Origin: Nitrosomonas ureae | GTDB taxonomy: Bacteria > Pseudomonadota > Gammaproteobacteria > Burkholderiales > Nitrosomonadaceae | Direction: 5' to 3' | NCBI RefSeq assembly: GCF_900206265.1 | Contig: NZ_LT907782.1 | Coordinates: forward strand, 1,550,001-1,614,000 | Length of the DNA stretch: 64,000 nt | Part shown: piece after piece, positions 18,733-27,896 of the stretch | How the letters are laid out: the number at the start of each line of letters is the position of its first letter | Numbering within the stretch: the first letter of the stretch is position 1 | Position numbers and translations under genes: made by a program | The notes under the pieces: model-generated | The model's database searches: none | Seen by the model: the letters and a program-made list of their open reading frames with translations, nothing else | Told to the model about the DNA's origin: nothing

Positions 18733-21402
18733 TTACGCACTAATCTCTTTCTTGCCGCTTGCTGATTGCAGCAATACCGGCAAAATAATCAGAACGCAGA
18801 CTAAAATCAACAGCAATCCAATAGTTAACAGTTGCCCCATACTGGATGTACCCTGATGAATGGAGAATATAAGACTCCCAAATCCTACCAGCGTCGTCAG
18901 TGCGCTGTAGAAAATAGCGCGTGCCGTGCTAGTATGTAGGAGATTTTCATAATCCGCGCCAGCACTTCGGCTTCTATATACCATATGCAAGCTACTATCG
19001 ATACCAATTCCCAGCAATAACGGCAACGCGATAATATTGGCAAAATTAAACGACAGATCCATCAATACCGTACTGGCTCCAGTTAACAATATTGCAATTA
19101 ATAGCGGAATTAGCACCATAAAAGTAGCAGTAGCGCTTCGAAGCATAATCCAGATCGTTAATATGACACCAATCAGGGCGAGCGAGAACGCATGAAAAAA
19201 TGCATCGACTACCGCCTCTCCCGCTTCCAAACTAATAACAGGGACCCCCGTTGCATTGGGGGTAATTTTTTGCACAGCGCGAACAAATCGGCGCAAGGCA
19301 TCATTATCATTAATATTTTCTGATGGATAAACTGCAATACGATACACATTATCCTTACCATACCAAAGCTCAGTCACCGATGACGGCAATGCTTCTTGTG
19401 AAAATGGTTGCGCTTCCAACGCCAACTGTAGGCGCTTGATAGCACCCGGTAATAAGCTAAGCAAATCATTATTAACTGCAAGCAATAATTGTTGTTTTGC
19501 TTCGCTATTTTCCAGTGCAGGTTTGTCCAGCTGCACGAGCAGATTCGCAATCGACTCCTGCAATGCACGAGCAGAAACTGCAGCCGCATGTTCCGGTCGC
19601 TCAACAATGAACTCACTTAGTGCGATTCTTAGCTGATCCAGTGCCATTCTCTGCTCCGCAACAGTATGCGGACTCGGAATCAAAAATGCGGTAGGAGAAT
19701 AAGAAATGGGCCCCAGAATCATCGCCATCTCTTCGATCAAAAGACTCTTCTCTTCCTGTTCGTCAGGCACCAGATCCAATATACTGATAACTCTTTTAAC
19801 TTCAGGCAAGGTGCTCAGCTGCTGTGCTATTTGCCCTATTTCCTGAAAATCATCGACCAATATATTGATATGCCACGGTGAATCCTCCGTACTTTTCAAC
19901 AACTCTTGAAAAGTTTTAACTGATTCTACACTCGGATTATTCAGATTCAATAAATTGTAATCGAACTTGATCTGTGGCAATGCCAAAATAGACACCAGAA
20001 TAGCAATAGTGGTCACGCTGTACACGAGCTTGTGCGAACGCCCTGGCAGGTCCAGTATCTTATCGACTAATTGAACCGGGGAAGATGGCTTTCTGATCTG
20101 AATCGGAAAAAATCTTTGTAAGGCAGGTATCATCGTGATCGTAATCAGGAAACTTATGAGCATCCCTGTTCCGGAGATTAAACCCAACTCTGCAACACCT
20201 CGATAAGTCGTTGGCATAAATGCATAAAAACCGATCGCAGTAGTCAGCGCACAGATGAGCAGCGATTGTCCCATATCGCCGCCTGTTTTATATACTGCCT
20301 CTGGAACAACAGTTTGATCAGTTCTTCTGATCTCTTCAAGCCGGAGCAGAAAGTGAACCGCAAAATCAACACCCAATCCTATATATAATACCGCGAATGC
20401 AATAGAGATCAGGTTTAAATAGCCGACAGCAACAGTTGCAAAAGCAGCTGTCAACAGCAAACCGAGCAATAAACTCATTATGATTGTAAAGATTGCCCCT
20501 ACAGAACGAAATGCAATCAGCAGTACCGTAGCAACCATGATAAGTGCCAACAATCCTGCATCTTGAGTTCCGTGCATTGCACTATTGAGTTCATCATGGG
20601 CCAGTGCCACCTCTCCCGTAATACGCAATTTTTCAGTTGCATTTGGAGCAAACCCCATCTTCTGCGCTGTTGTGCGAATTGCATCAATAGGCCCTTCAGC
20701 AGCAAATATTTGAGAATAATCAAGCTTGGGCTTTACGACAATCAATTCCTGATAGGTATCTTTTTGTGCTTCACCACCCAATAACGCTTGCCATGATAGT
20801 GCCCGGGATTTTCCCGCGAGCCGAGCATCCAATGTTGCGCTGATACCACTGAGCACTGGCTCCAGTTCTAATTTCCGCCCCTTGCGCAATTCTTCAACAG
20901 CATCTGTCAAAACCGAAGAAAATGTGGATAAAGTTGGACTATCAGCCAAACGTGCGATCAGTGGTTGCGCCGCAGCCAAATAATCAGTAATTCGGCCTAG
21001 CTCAGACAGGTCCTTGTAAAACAAGCCATTCTGCTCAAAGAAAGGCTCTCCGGTTAAATAGTAAGTAGCTGGGAATTGTGTAACATCATCTTGCAAATAA
21101 CGAGTAAAACGTTTTGCTGCTATATGTGCTTGTTCAGGTGTGGGAGCATCCAATACCAGCAATAACGTATCCTCATATTGAGGAAACGATTGCCGATAAC
21201 GGATATGGTTTGCGCGAAAAGGAACCTCCTCGGATAGCATATCGGTCGTATCTGTATGAACACCAAGATTATTAACTACATAGAATGTACTCAGTGTAAC
21301 CGCTGTTAGAATAAGCAGAATAATCCAGATAGCGTAGCGGTAGGATATATCTGCCCAACGCGCAAAAAAGCGATAACCAGAAGAATCCAGTGAATTTTTC
21401 AC
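18733..21402 (-). CDS. hpnN: Hopanoid transporter HpnN (RND/MMPL family)
   Basis: An 889-residue RND-type transporter thought to move hopanoids from the inner to the outer membrane. One helix (about 24-44) is followed by a large periplasmic loop, a sterol-sensing-like helix bundle (about 270-430; IAFAVLYIGLGVDFAVHFLL), a second loop, and a C-terminal bundle with the matching motif IIALPLLLGIGIDSSLHMVY. Paired GxGxD motifs in helix 4 of each half are typical of MMPL/RND proteins. It is the last gene of hpnH-B-M-N, 38 nt after hpnM. Confidence 0.92.
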   Translation of the reverse strand: MKNSLDSSGYRFFARWADISYRYAIWIILLILTAVTLSTFYVVNNLGVHTDTTDMLSEEVPFRANHIRYRQSFPQYEDTLLLVLDAPTPEQAHIAAKRFTRYLQDDVTQFPATYYLTGEPFFEQNGLFYKDLSELGRITDYLAAAQPLIARLADSPTLSTFSSVLTDAVEELRKGRKLELEPVLSGISATLDARLAGKSRALSWQALLGGEAQKDTYQELIVVKPKLDYSQIFAAEGPIDAIRTTAQKMGFAPNATEKLRITGEVALAHDELNSAMHGTQDAGLLALIMVATVLLIAFRSVGAIFTIIMSLLLGLLLTAAFATVAVGYLNLISIAFAVLYIGLGVDFAVHFLLRLEEIRRTDQTVVPEAVYKTGGDMGQSLLICALTTAIGFYAFMPTTYRGVAELGLISGTGMLISFLITITMIPALQRFFPIQIRKPSSPVQLVDKILDLPGRSHKLVYSVTTIAILVSILALPQIKFDYNLLNLNNPSVESVKTFQELLKSTEDSPWHINILVDDFQEIGQIAQQLSTLPEVKRVISILDLVPDEQEEKSLLIEEMAMILGPISYSPTAFLIPSPHTVAEQRMALDQLRIALSEFIVERPEHAAAVSARALQESIANLLVQLDKPALENSEAKQQLLLAVNNDLLSLLPGAIKRLQLALEAQPFSQEALPSSVTELWYGKDNVYRIAVYPSENINDNDALRRFVRAVQKITPNATGVPVISLEAGEAVVDAFFHAFSLALIGVILTIWIMLRSATATFMVLIPLLIAILLTGASTVLMDLSFNFANIIALPLLLGIGIDSSLHMVYRSRSAGADYENLLHTSTARAIFYSALTTLVGFGSLIFSIHQGTSSMGQLLTIGLLLILVCVLIILPVLLQSASGKKEISA

Positions 21403-21440
21403 GTGTTATCAATCCATTGAAAAAGAATAGATAAAAATCA

Positions 21441-22076
21441 TTATGGATTCTGTCGTGTCAACGCAATTTTTTCCTTGAGCATTTCAATTAGCGCCTGAAA
21501 ACCATCCCGCTGCAGAATGGCACGATATTCACCACGTTTTATTGCCAGATCACTCACGCCGTCAAACAGGATATTAACAATACGCCAATCTCCTGCAACT
21601 TGATGTAACACATAGTCAAAATTTACTGTACCGCCATCCGACTTAGTCAATTGGCTGCGCACCAACACTTGATCTCGCGGCAGGGTTCGCTGCTCAACGA
21701 TCTGAAACTGCTCACCTTCATATTGAACAAAACGACCCGCATATGTTGCTATACTCAATTGACGGAAAGTTTCAACTATTAAATCTTGCTGTACATCATC
21801 AAGCTGCGACCAATATGTGGTACCCAATATTGTTTTTATAATTAGGTCGATATCATGAGTCTGATCAACGACAGGCTGTAAATACTTGAAGCGCCCATCG
21901 TAATCCAATTTATCGCCCTCTCGCATAACCTCGAGTAAAGACGACTGCAGATACGCCACAGCCTGTTCTGGACCGCTTGTCTCTGAATCGGATGAACTCA
22001 ACACTGCAGGAATTGGTAGCAGCATTACTAAAATCAGACACCATCCTATCAATTTAAGTGTTTGTTTTACTCTCAT
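21441..22076 (-). CDS. hpnM: Hopanoid-associated MlaC/Ttg2D-like periplasmic protein HpnM
   Basis: A signal peptide (WCLILVMLLPIPAVLS) is followed by an ABC_transporter-auxiliary (MlaC/Tol_Tol_Ttg2) domain: KYLQPVVDQTHDIDLIIKTILG and DLIVETFRQLSIATYAGRF are characteristic. MlaC proteins ferry lipids across the periplasm; here the RND partner HpnN is encoded immediately downstream, suggesting delivery of hopanoids. The start overlaps the end of hpnB by 23 nt. Confidence 0.9.
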   Translation of the reverse strand: MRVKQTLKLIGWCLILVMLLPIPAVLSSSDSETSGPEQAVAYLQSSLLEVMREGDKLDYDGRFKYLQPVVDQTHDIDLIIKTILGTTYWSQLDDVQQDLIVETFRQLSIATYAGRFVQYEGEQFQIVEQRTLPRDQVLVRSQLTKSDGGTVNFDYVLHQVAGDWRIVNILFDGVSDLAIKRGEYRAILQRDGFQALIEMLKEKIALTRQNP

Positions 22077-23193
22077 AGCGACGATTCTTCCACGAAGCGC
22101 GCTCCCCCTGCCAATATCGCAATGCTGATGTCCAAGTCATGGCAAGATACAAAATACCGATAATCGGTAAGGCACCCACCCAAAGCGGGGAACGCTGATA
22201 ATAAATTAAAGTAGGCGCATAAGTAAAAAACATAGCAGCCCATGCCAGAATGCTTACTAGATATACTTCCCAAACGGACGAAAACATAAAAGCAAACGGT
22301 GCCATCCAAAACATGGAGGTCATGATCAAGGTACAAATCACAAGCAAAATAGGTGAATATCTTAACTGCGTAAATGCAGTACGTGCCACCATTTCCCAGA
22401 TTGGCCTTAACTCATGATAGCCACGATGACTACGCGCCGCATGACTAAGTCCAATAAACGTCCGTGCCCCGGTGCACTTAATATGTGCAGCCAAGGCACA
22501 GTCATCGATCAATGCATCATGTAAATTGGCAAAAGCACCTGTGGAACGCAATACTTGCGTTTCTACCAAAATACATCCACCAGCCGCAGCAGCAATGCCA
22601 GACCCCGGTTTATTTGCCAGTCCGAAGGGATATAACAATTTGAAGAAAAAAATAAATGCTGGCATTAGCAAGCACTCTATAAAATTGTCCATAGGTGGCT
22701 TAGCCATAAGTGATACCAGCGCCAAGTTCTCATTACTCGCTTTTCGCCGTAACTCAGAAACAATCCCCGGAACCAGTTCAATATCAGCATCCAGCAGTAA
22801 TGTATAGTGCGTTTTAACCTTCTTCAACCCTTGTTCTAGCGCCCATAATTTACCGCTCCAGCCCGCTGGCGGCACAGTGCCTGATAATACCTGTATTCCA
22901 CACTGTCTGGCCTGTTCCGCCGTGTCATCCGCGGACTGATCATCGATCACAATGATATGCACATTCTCACCTTGCGCTCTAACTCCACGTAGCGTATGCC
23001 GGATATAGGGACCTTCATTACGCGCTGGAATTAAGACGGTGATATTACTCAGGTCCTCACTGAAAATAGCTTTGTTATGCACTGAAATTTCAATTTTTTC
23101 GCGCGTACTCCAAGGACGCCATGGAAGTAGTACTAGCAGCCACCAACATAGGGTGCCGAAGACCGACAGATAAATTACTAACTCCATCAACAT
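22054..23193 (-). CDS. hpnB: Hopanoid-associated glycosyltransferase HpnB
   Basis: GT2-family membrane glycosyltransferase. An N-terminal helix precedes the GT-A fold (ITVLIPARNEGPYIRHTL; VIDDQSADDTAE; LLLDADIEL, the metal-binding DxD-type site), with further helices about 285-365. The spacing GCILVETQVLR and DDCALAAHIK fits the hopene-associated HpnB family. The sugar or sugar-like unit added is not established. A second ATG (codon 3) is an equally possible start. It lies 47 nt after hpnH. Confidence 0.9.
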   Translation of the reverse strand: MLMELVIYLSVFGTLCWWLLVLLPWRPWSTREKIEISVHNKAIFSEDLSNITVLIPARNEGPYIRHTLRGVRAQGENVHIIVIDDQSADDTAEQARQCGIQVLSGTVPPAGWSGKLWALEQGLKKVKTHYTLLLDADIELVPGIVSELRRKASNENLALVSLMAKPPMDNFIECLLMPAFIFFFKLLYPFGLANKPGSGIAAAAGGCILVETQVLRSTGAFANLHDALIDDCALAAHIKCTGARTFIGLSHAARSHRGYHELRPIWEMVARTAFTQLRYSPILLVICTLIMTSMFWMAPFAFMFSSVWEVYLVSILAWAAMFFTYAPTLIYYQRSPLWVGALPIIGILYLAMTWTSALRYWQGERASWKNRRYESKTNT

Positions 23194-23240
23194 TCTTGCT
23201 CACACTAAATTTTAAAATACAGAATTAGTATAATCGCTGT

Positions 23241-24359
23241 CTATTTATTAACCAGTGTTACTGATATATCGGAAAGCTTTTTTGGAGTTTTGTTTTCTGC
23301 TGCCGCCCATTTTGGTACTGGCTCGGCAACCATAGATCCTGATGTTCTAGGTCCTTTGAGTGATGCAATCAGCGCCTTCCATGGATGACGCAAAGTATCT
23401 TCTACGGCTGTCGCTTCATACCCGCAGTGCGCCATGCATTGAGCACATTTCGGATTATTAGCCGTTCCATATTTTTCCCATGGCGTATCATCAAGAAGCT
23501 CTTTAAAGGATTTTGCGTAACCTTCATCTGACAATAGATAGCAAGGTTTCTGCCATCCAAAAACATTGCGTGTCGGATTACCCCAAGGAGTGCATTCATA
23601 ATCCTGATTCCCGGCAAGATAATCCAAATACAATGCTGAGTGATTCAAACGCCATTTACGTTTTAATTTCTTACCTAGCTCAAAAATACCACGGAATAAT
23701 ATCTTGGTATCCTGACTCTTAATAAAAACATCCTGTTGCGGTGCTTTCTCGTAGCTAAATCCGGGAGCAATCGTCGCAGCCTCGACGCCCAACTCCATGG
23801 CATAATCCAGAAATTCTGCCACATCTTCCGGTGTTTCGCCTTGAAACAATGTACAGTTTACTGTGACTCTGAAACCCTTACTTAATGCCAGCTTAATCGC
23901 CTCAACCGCACGATCAAAAACTCCTTCCTGACAAACTGAGGCATCATGTCGTTCTTGCATTCCATCCAAATGAATTGAAAAAGTCAAATAAGGTGATGGC
24001 GTGTAATCGTCGATACGCTTCTTTAACAACAATGCATTAGTACATAGATAAACATATTTCTTACGCTGAATAATACCCGCCACAATCTGCGGCATCTCTT
24101 TATGAAGCAGTGGTTCACCACCTGGGATCGATACCATGGGAGCATCACATTCATCCACAGCTTGCATGCACTCTTCATAGGAAAGACGTTGATCAAGCAC
24201 ATCTTCAGGATGTGCGATTTTTCCGCAGCCCGCACAAGCCAGATTACATCGAAATAAAGGTTCCAGCATCAATACCAAAGGGTATTTTTTTACTCCTCTT
24301 AATTTCTGCTTGATCAAATACGTACCTACCGCAATCTGTTGACGTAAGGGAACACCCAT
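23241..24359 (-). CDS. hpnH: Hopanoid radical SAM enzyme HpnH (adenosylhopane synthase)
   Basis: Joins a 5'-deoxyadenosyl group to diploptene, giving adenosylhopane, the first step in side-chain formation. The radical SAM cluster motif is C38-x3-C42-x2-C45 (CNLACAGC) after YPLVLMLEPLF, and a C-terminal cysteine cluster lies around CAQCMAHCGY. I start at MGVPLRQQ because a strong GGAGGT lies 5-6 nt upstream and it matches the family's N-terminus; the frame stays open 34 codons further upstream but that extension has no support. First gene of hpnH-B-M-N; the cyclase and hpnC-E genes are not in the window. Confidence 0.95.
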   Translation of the reverse strand: MGVPLRQQIAVGTYLIKQKLRGVKKYPLVLMLEPLFRCNLACAGCGKIAHPEDVLDQRLSYEECMQAVDECDAPMVSIPGGEPLLHKEMPQIVAGIIQRKKYVYLCTNALLLKKRIDDYTPSPYLTFSIHLDGMQERHDASVCQEGVFDRAVEAIKLALSKGFRVTVNCTLFQGETPEDVAEFLDYAMELGVEAATIAPGFSYEKAPQQDVFIKSQDTKILFRGIFELGKKLKRKWRLNHSALYLDYLAGNQDYECTPWGNPTRNVFGWQKPCYLLSDEGYAKSFKELLDDTPWEKYGTANNPKCAQCMAHCGYEATAVEDTLRHPWKALIASLKGPRTSGSMVAEPVPKWAAAENKTPKKLSDISVTLVNK

Positions 24360-24590
24360 GAATAACCTCCAAAAGTACTTCAAAAACAAATTATTAAAAA
24401 TCTGATTCACAATTAACACGAGACAAAACTGACAATCAACCCGTCTCGTATCATTTAGCACACCATCGAAAACTATCTGTGCTGCATTACAGTGTAAACA
24501 CGCTGCTATTATTAATATATATATGCATCAACCGTGCTTTTCGCATCTTCTTTCTTGCATCCGCTATCTAAAAAATTTTCAAATAAAGCA

Positions 24591-24667
24591 CCCCGCCGCA
24601 AGCAGCGGGGTATTAACTGCGCTCTACAATCTGCTGGTTTTCAACCAGCTTTCGCCCCAAGGGGGCG
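24591..24667. repeat. Cluster of three short GC-rich hairpins (REP-like)
   Basis: Three stems stand out in AT-rich surroundings: 24591-24610 (CCCCGC/GCGGGG with a mismatch and CAAG loop), 24633-24649 (GCTGGTT, TTC loop, AACCAGC) and 24653-24667 (CGCCCC, AAG loop, GGGGCG). Both outer stems are followed by similar tails (GGGGTATTAA and GGGGAATTAAA), which suggests two diverged copies of one repeat unit. This resembles REP sequences or the end of a decayed IS200/IS605-type element. A transcription role for hpnH is also possible. Confidence 0.5.
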
Positions 24668-25000
24668 GGGAATTAAACCCGCAGAGATTAAACACACTAA
24701 TGCATATTAAAAAAACTTGAAATATATCTTATAAGAATTCTCAAAACCTAAATTTTCTCAGCCTTAATCACTATAATTTTTTATTTTTAAAAACCTTGAG
24801 AATCAGTTCCTAATGAAGTATTTTAACTACTCTCTTTTTGAACACAGTGAAAAATCCACATTTTGTTGACTCAGAAATATCCCTACCTAAACCACCACAA
24901 TGAAGAACAAAGCTGCTCAGAAGTTCTTTAACTATAGACCATGACCCCTCACTATAGCAAATATTTTTCAACTCATTGATTAATTGTCAATATGCATCAA

Positions 25001-25035
25001 TAAAAAATACCAGAAACTTATAGTTCCTGGTATTT
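25001..25035 (-). terminator. Terminator of the peptidoglycan-binding lipoprotein gene
   Basis: On the minus strand, 14-nt arms (AAATACCAGGAACT and AGTTTCTGGTATTT, one mismatch) enclose a 3-nt loop and run into TTTTTTA. The hairpin begins 16 nt after the stop codon. Confidence 0.85.
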
Positions 25036-25050
25036 ATAAAATGCTACCTT

Positions 25051-25569
25051 TTAAAACTCAATACCTAATGCACGTAATGTCCGCTTATCAATCTTTCCAG
25101 GTGTAAGACCATTTTCTTTTTGAAATGCTTCAATTGCTGCTGTAGTTTTACCACCACTCTTTCCATCAACCGGTCCAGGATTAAATCCAGCATTCACGAG
25201 CGCCTGTTGAATATCGCGTATCATTGCCGCATCAGGCTTTACAATATCATCACCATCATCAGCAACAGGCGCTGGCACTTCGTTGGTTTCAGTGTCAATA
25301 CCTACAGCATCAATATCACTTTCTGCTGAGTCCAGGCTTTGCAAGCTTTGCACATCTTCAATTCCGGCTGGCTCAGTAGTCGCAAGCGCCGCAGGTTCGG
25401 GTTCGGGTTCAGGTTCAGGTGCTGATGCAGGTGCTGGCGCAGCAGCTGCCTGATCATCTTTGGATGGTATCGGCTTTTTTTCGAATATTGGTTTGCAACC
25501 AATTAACAGCGCTACGGATAAAAAAAGAACAAGACATGATGTTAATGTACTCGTTTTAATAAAATTCAT
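25051..25569 (-). CDS. Lipoprotein with peptidoglycan-binding-1 domain
   Basis: A 172-residue envelope protein. The signal peptide ends in lipobox LLIGC (Cys25 lipidated). A low-complexity linker follows (about 38-75) with Ala-Pro and Glu-Pro repeats, then an acidic segment, then a PG_binding_1 domain (about 110-170; IRDIQQALVNAGFNPGPVDG, GKTTAAIEAFQKENGLTP). It is predicted to tether the outer membrane to peptidoglycan or to localise another factor there. No partner gene is adjacent; a strong terminator follows, so it is monocistronic. Confidence 0.88.
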   Translation of the reverse strand: MNFIKTSTLTSCLVLFLSVALLIGCKPIFEKKPIPSKDDQAAAAPAPASAPEPEPEPEPAALATTEPAGIEDVQSLQSLDSAESDIDAVGIDTETNEVPAPVADDGDDIVKPDAAMIRDIQQALVNAGFNPGPVDGKSGGKTTAAIEAFQKENGLTPGKIDKRTLRALGIEF

Positions 25570-25784
25570 AACTAATCTCCCAAAAATATTAAATAAATTA
25601 TCCAGCCGCTTCCAGGCATTGAAGCAGAATGAAATACTGTTTCAATTTCAATGCAATACCATATTCACCTTCGAAGCCAAGCAACATGTTGGTAATTTCC
25701 TTATCGTATTTTGTATTAACTTATAATGTTGCGGTGAGAACTATCACATTTTTCTAATAAGAACGCAACACAAAAAAGTTAATA

Positions 25785-26924
25785 ATGATAGGCTTAACAC
25801 AAACAAATAAAGATTTGCTCCTGATCGGCGGTGGTCATAGTCATCTCATTGCAATTAAACGACTAACTATGAAGCCCCTTACCGGTGTTCGCATAACGCT
25901 TATCAGTAGCGATACGATGACACCCTATTCAGGCATGCTACCCGGACTCATTGCCGGACATTACTCATATGAGGATTGTCATGTCGATTTGAGAATACTT
26001 TGCCAATGGGCCGGTATAAGATTTGTCCATGGCAAAGTTGCACATATAGATCCATCACTAAAACGAATCAATTGCCAAGATAATCTCTTGTTACGTTATG
26101 ATATTTTGTCGATTAATGTGGGAGCGCAACCCGCACTTCATAGCATCCCCGGGGCCACTATTTACGGTTGCCCGGTAAAACCCATTAAGCAATTTTTGCA
26201 GCAGTGGCAACATTGGCATACAACCCAATCACGGTCAAGTCGGTTACAGCGCATTGTCATTGTGGGTGGAGGTGCTGCTGGAATAGAAATATTACTCGCT
26301 TTGCGCTATAGAATAGCAAAGACAACTCCAATTCGCGCACAATTCACCTTGATTTGCGCTGATTCTCATATCCTTAAGTCATACAACAAGAAAGTACAGG
26401 ATTTTTTTTATCAGCTTTTACAAGCACACGGAATCCGACTCATTCAGGGAAGATATGTGGTTTCTGCCCTCGAACATCAACTAGTGCTCAATGACTATAC
26501 ACGCCATGACTATGATTTTCTCATTTGGGCCATTCATGCGAGTGCGCAATCCTGGTTGGGAAAAAGCAGACTGGCATGCGATAACAATGGCTTTATTCAA
26601 GTTGATGAATACCTTCGCAGTATTTCACACCCAGATGTTTTTGCAACAGGCGATTGCGCAGCATTTACACCAATGCCCTTACCCAAAACGGGCGTCTATG
26701 CAGTCCGTCAGGGACCACTTCTGGCTAAAAATATTTCGACACAATTAGTGGGATATACCCATCTTCAGTCTTATAAGCCGCAACGATTCTTCTTAAGCTT
26801 ACTAACTACAGGAGGACGTCATGCGGTTGCTTCCCGAGGTGCTTTTTTTACCCATGGAAAGTGGGTTTGGCTTTGGAAAAACTATATCGATCGCAGTTTC
26901 ATGGCAAGCTTCAATTTAAAATAA
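25785..26924 (+). CDS. FAD/NAD(P)-dependent oxidoreductase, SelD N-terminal-domain type
   Basis: Two-dinucleotide-binding-domain flavoprotein. The FAD motif is LLLIGGGHSHLIAI, the NAD(P) motif IVIVGGGAAGIEILLAL, and the second FAD motif FATGDCAAF. The N-terminal part (TPYSGMLPGLIAGHYS and CHVDLRILCQWAG) matches the pyridine nucleotide-disulfide oxidoreductase that in many bacteria is fused to the N-terminus of selenide-water dikinase SelD. Here the protein ends after the flavin part with no SelD domain, at 379 aa. No selenium genes are nearby. It may act as a quinone- or selenium/sulfur-linked NADH dehydrogenase. Confidence 0.82.
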   Translation: MIGLTQTNKDLLLIGGGHSHLIAIKRLTMKPLTGVRITLISSDTMTPYSGMLPGLIAGHYSYEDCHVDLRILCQWAGIRFVHGKVAHIDPSLKRINCQDNLLLRYDILSINVGAQPALHSIPGATIYGCPVKPIKQFLQQWQHWHTTQSRSSRLQRIVIVGGGAAGIEILLALRYRIAKTTPIRAQFTLICADSHILKSYNKKVQDFFYQLLQAHGIRLIQGRYVVSALEHQLVLNDYTRHDYDFLIWAIHASAQSWLGKSRLACDNNGFIQVDEYLRSISHPDVFATGDCAAFTPMPLPKTGVYAVRQGPLLAKNISTQLVGYTHLQSYKPQRFFLSLLTTGGRHAVASRGAFFTHGKWVWLWKNYIDRSFMASFNLK

Positions 26925-27101
26925 TAACATCCTGAGATAACCTCGATATGAATTCATATCAATTGGCGTCCCATATAAATATGAACATAAAAGAATCATA
27001 ACTCTAGGCTAAAGTTTATTTTTTTTAAGTCGTTGAAGCAGCATCATTGCTGTTAATTTATCAACTAACTTATTAATAAATAAAACTTACTTGGGAAGGC
27101 C

Positions 27102-27308
27102 ATGAAAATTCTTGTTCATTTTAAATCTGGATTTAAGCAGACATTTATTGTTCCAAAATGTATGTTAGCACTGGAATTTAGAAATATGGCCAGGGAGATT
27201 GGTGGTAATATTGCAAGTATCGAGTTTTCATTGCCTTCTCGTCGTCAAACAGACATAGCTTCCGTCGAGCTTCGGAATGAAGTATTTCGTTTACCTGATG
27301 AACGCTAA
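27102..27308 (+). CDS. Small protein of unknown function
   Basis: A 68-codon frame with a GGGAAGG ribosome site close to the ATG and codon usage like its neighbours. The product is soluble, with alternating hydrophobic and charged residues (KILVHFKSGFKQTFIVP) suggesting a small alpha/beta fold. No motif was recognised. It stands alone between the flavoprotein gene and convergent ssb. Support is the ribosome site and the frame only. Confidence 0.5.
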   Translation: MKILVHFKSGFKQTFIVPKCMLALEFRNMAREIGGNIASIEFSLPSRRQTDIASVELRNEVFRLPDER

Positions 27309-27443
27309 CGTGCGTGAACAAAGTATCTCGCCGCAAACAACAAGATATTAAATATGCTCATCAAAGGGCCGATTTTCAATCGATTCGCTTCCTTTGAAGT
27401 AAAGAATAAAAGCTGACATAGCCAAGTCTATTCACTCATCTGA

Positions 27444-27896
27444 CTAGAATGGAATATCGTCATCCATATCATCAAATCCACTTGCGCTTTTAGTTGAAGA
27501 AGATCTAGCAGGAACCGAGTGGCTTTCTTCGTGATCAGGAGTTGATTCAAAACTACCACTTCCCGATCGATTACCTAACATTTTCATATCACTGGCGATA
27601 ATATCAGTCGTGTAACGTTCTACGCCGCTTTTATCAGTCCATTTTCTGGTCTCCAACCTACCTTCAATATAAACAGAGCGACCTTTTTTTAAATATTCTC
27701 CAGCAATTTCGGCAAGCTTCCGATAAAAAGTTACACGATGCCATTCAGTCCTCTCTTGTTTCTCGCCATTCTTATCTTTCCAGGTGTCTGTAGTAGCCAA
27801 AGTAATATTGGTCACCGCATCTCCACTTGACATATAGCGAGTTTCCGGGTCTTTTCCCAAATTACCAATAAGTATAACTTTATTAACTGAAGCCAT
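27444..27896 (-). CDS. ssb: Single-stranded DNA-binding protein
   Basis: OB-fold protein coating ssDNA during replication and repair. The N-terminus ([17 protein letters not shown]) and core ([30 protein letters not shown]) are canonical, and the tail ends DDDIPF, the partner-binding tip. The 150-aa length is normal. Its start overlaps the end of the MFS gene by 14 nt; the uvrA / MFS-ssb arrangement is conserved in betaproteobacteria. Confidence 0.97.
   Translation of the reverse strand: MASVNKVILIGNLGKDPETRYMSSGDAVTNITLATTDTWKDKNGEKQERTEWHRVTFYRKLAEIAGEYLKKGRSVYIEGRLETRKWTDKSGVERYTTDIIASDMKMLGNRSGSGSFESTPDHEESHSVPARSSSTKSASGFDDMDDDIPF

Larger units (their letters stand above)
24360..25050. 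other. 691-bp intergenic region upstream of hpnH
   Basis: AT-rich and without a supportable gene. It holds the hpnH ribosome site (24364-24370 on the complement) and promoter region, a group of three GC-rich hairpins (24591-24667) and the terminator of the lipoprotein gene (25001-25035). Nothing was recognised between 24700 and 25000. Confidence 0.5.

Noticed and set aside
24360-24461. 34-codon N-terminal extension of hpnH
   Set aside because: A strong GGAGGT sits directly before the internal ATG that matches the family N-terminus.
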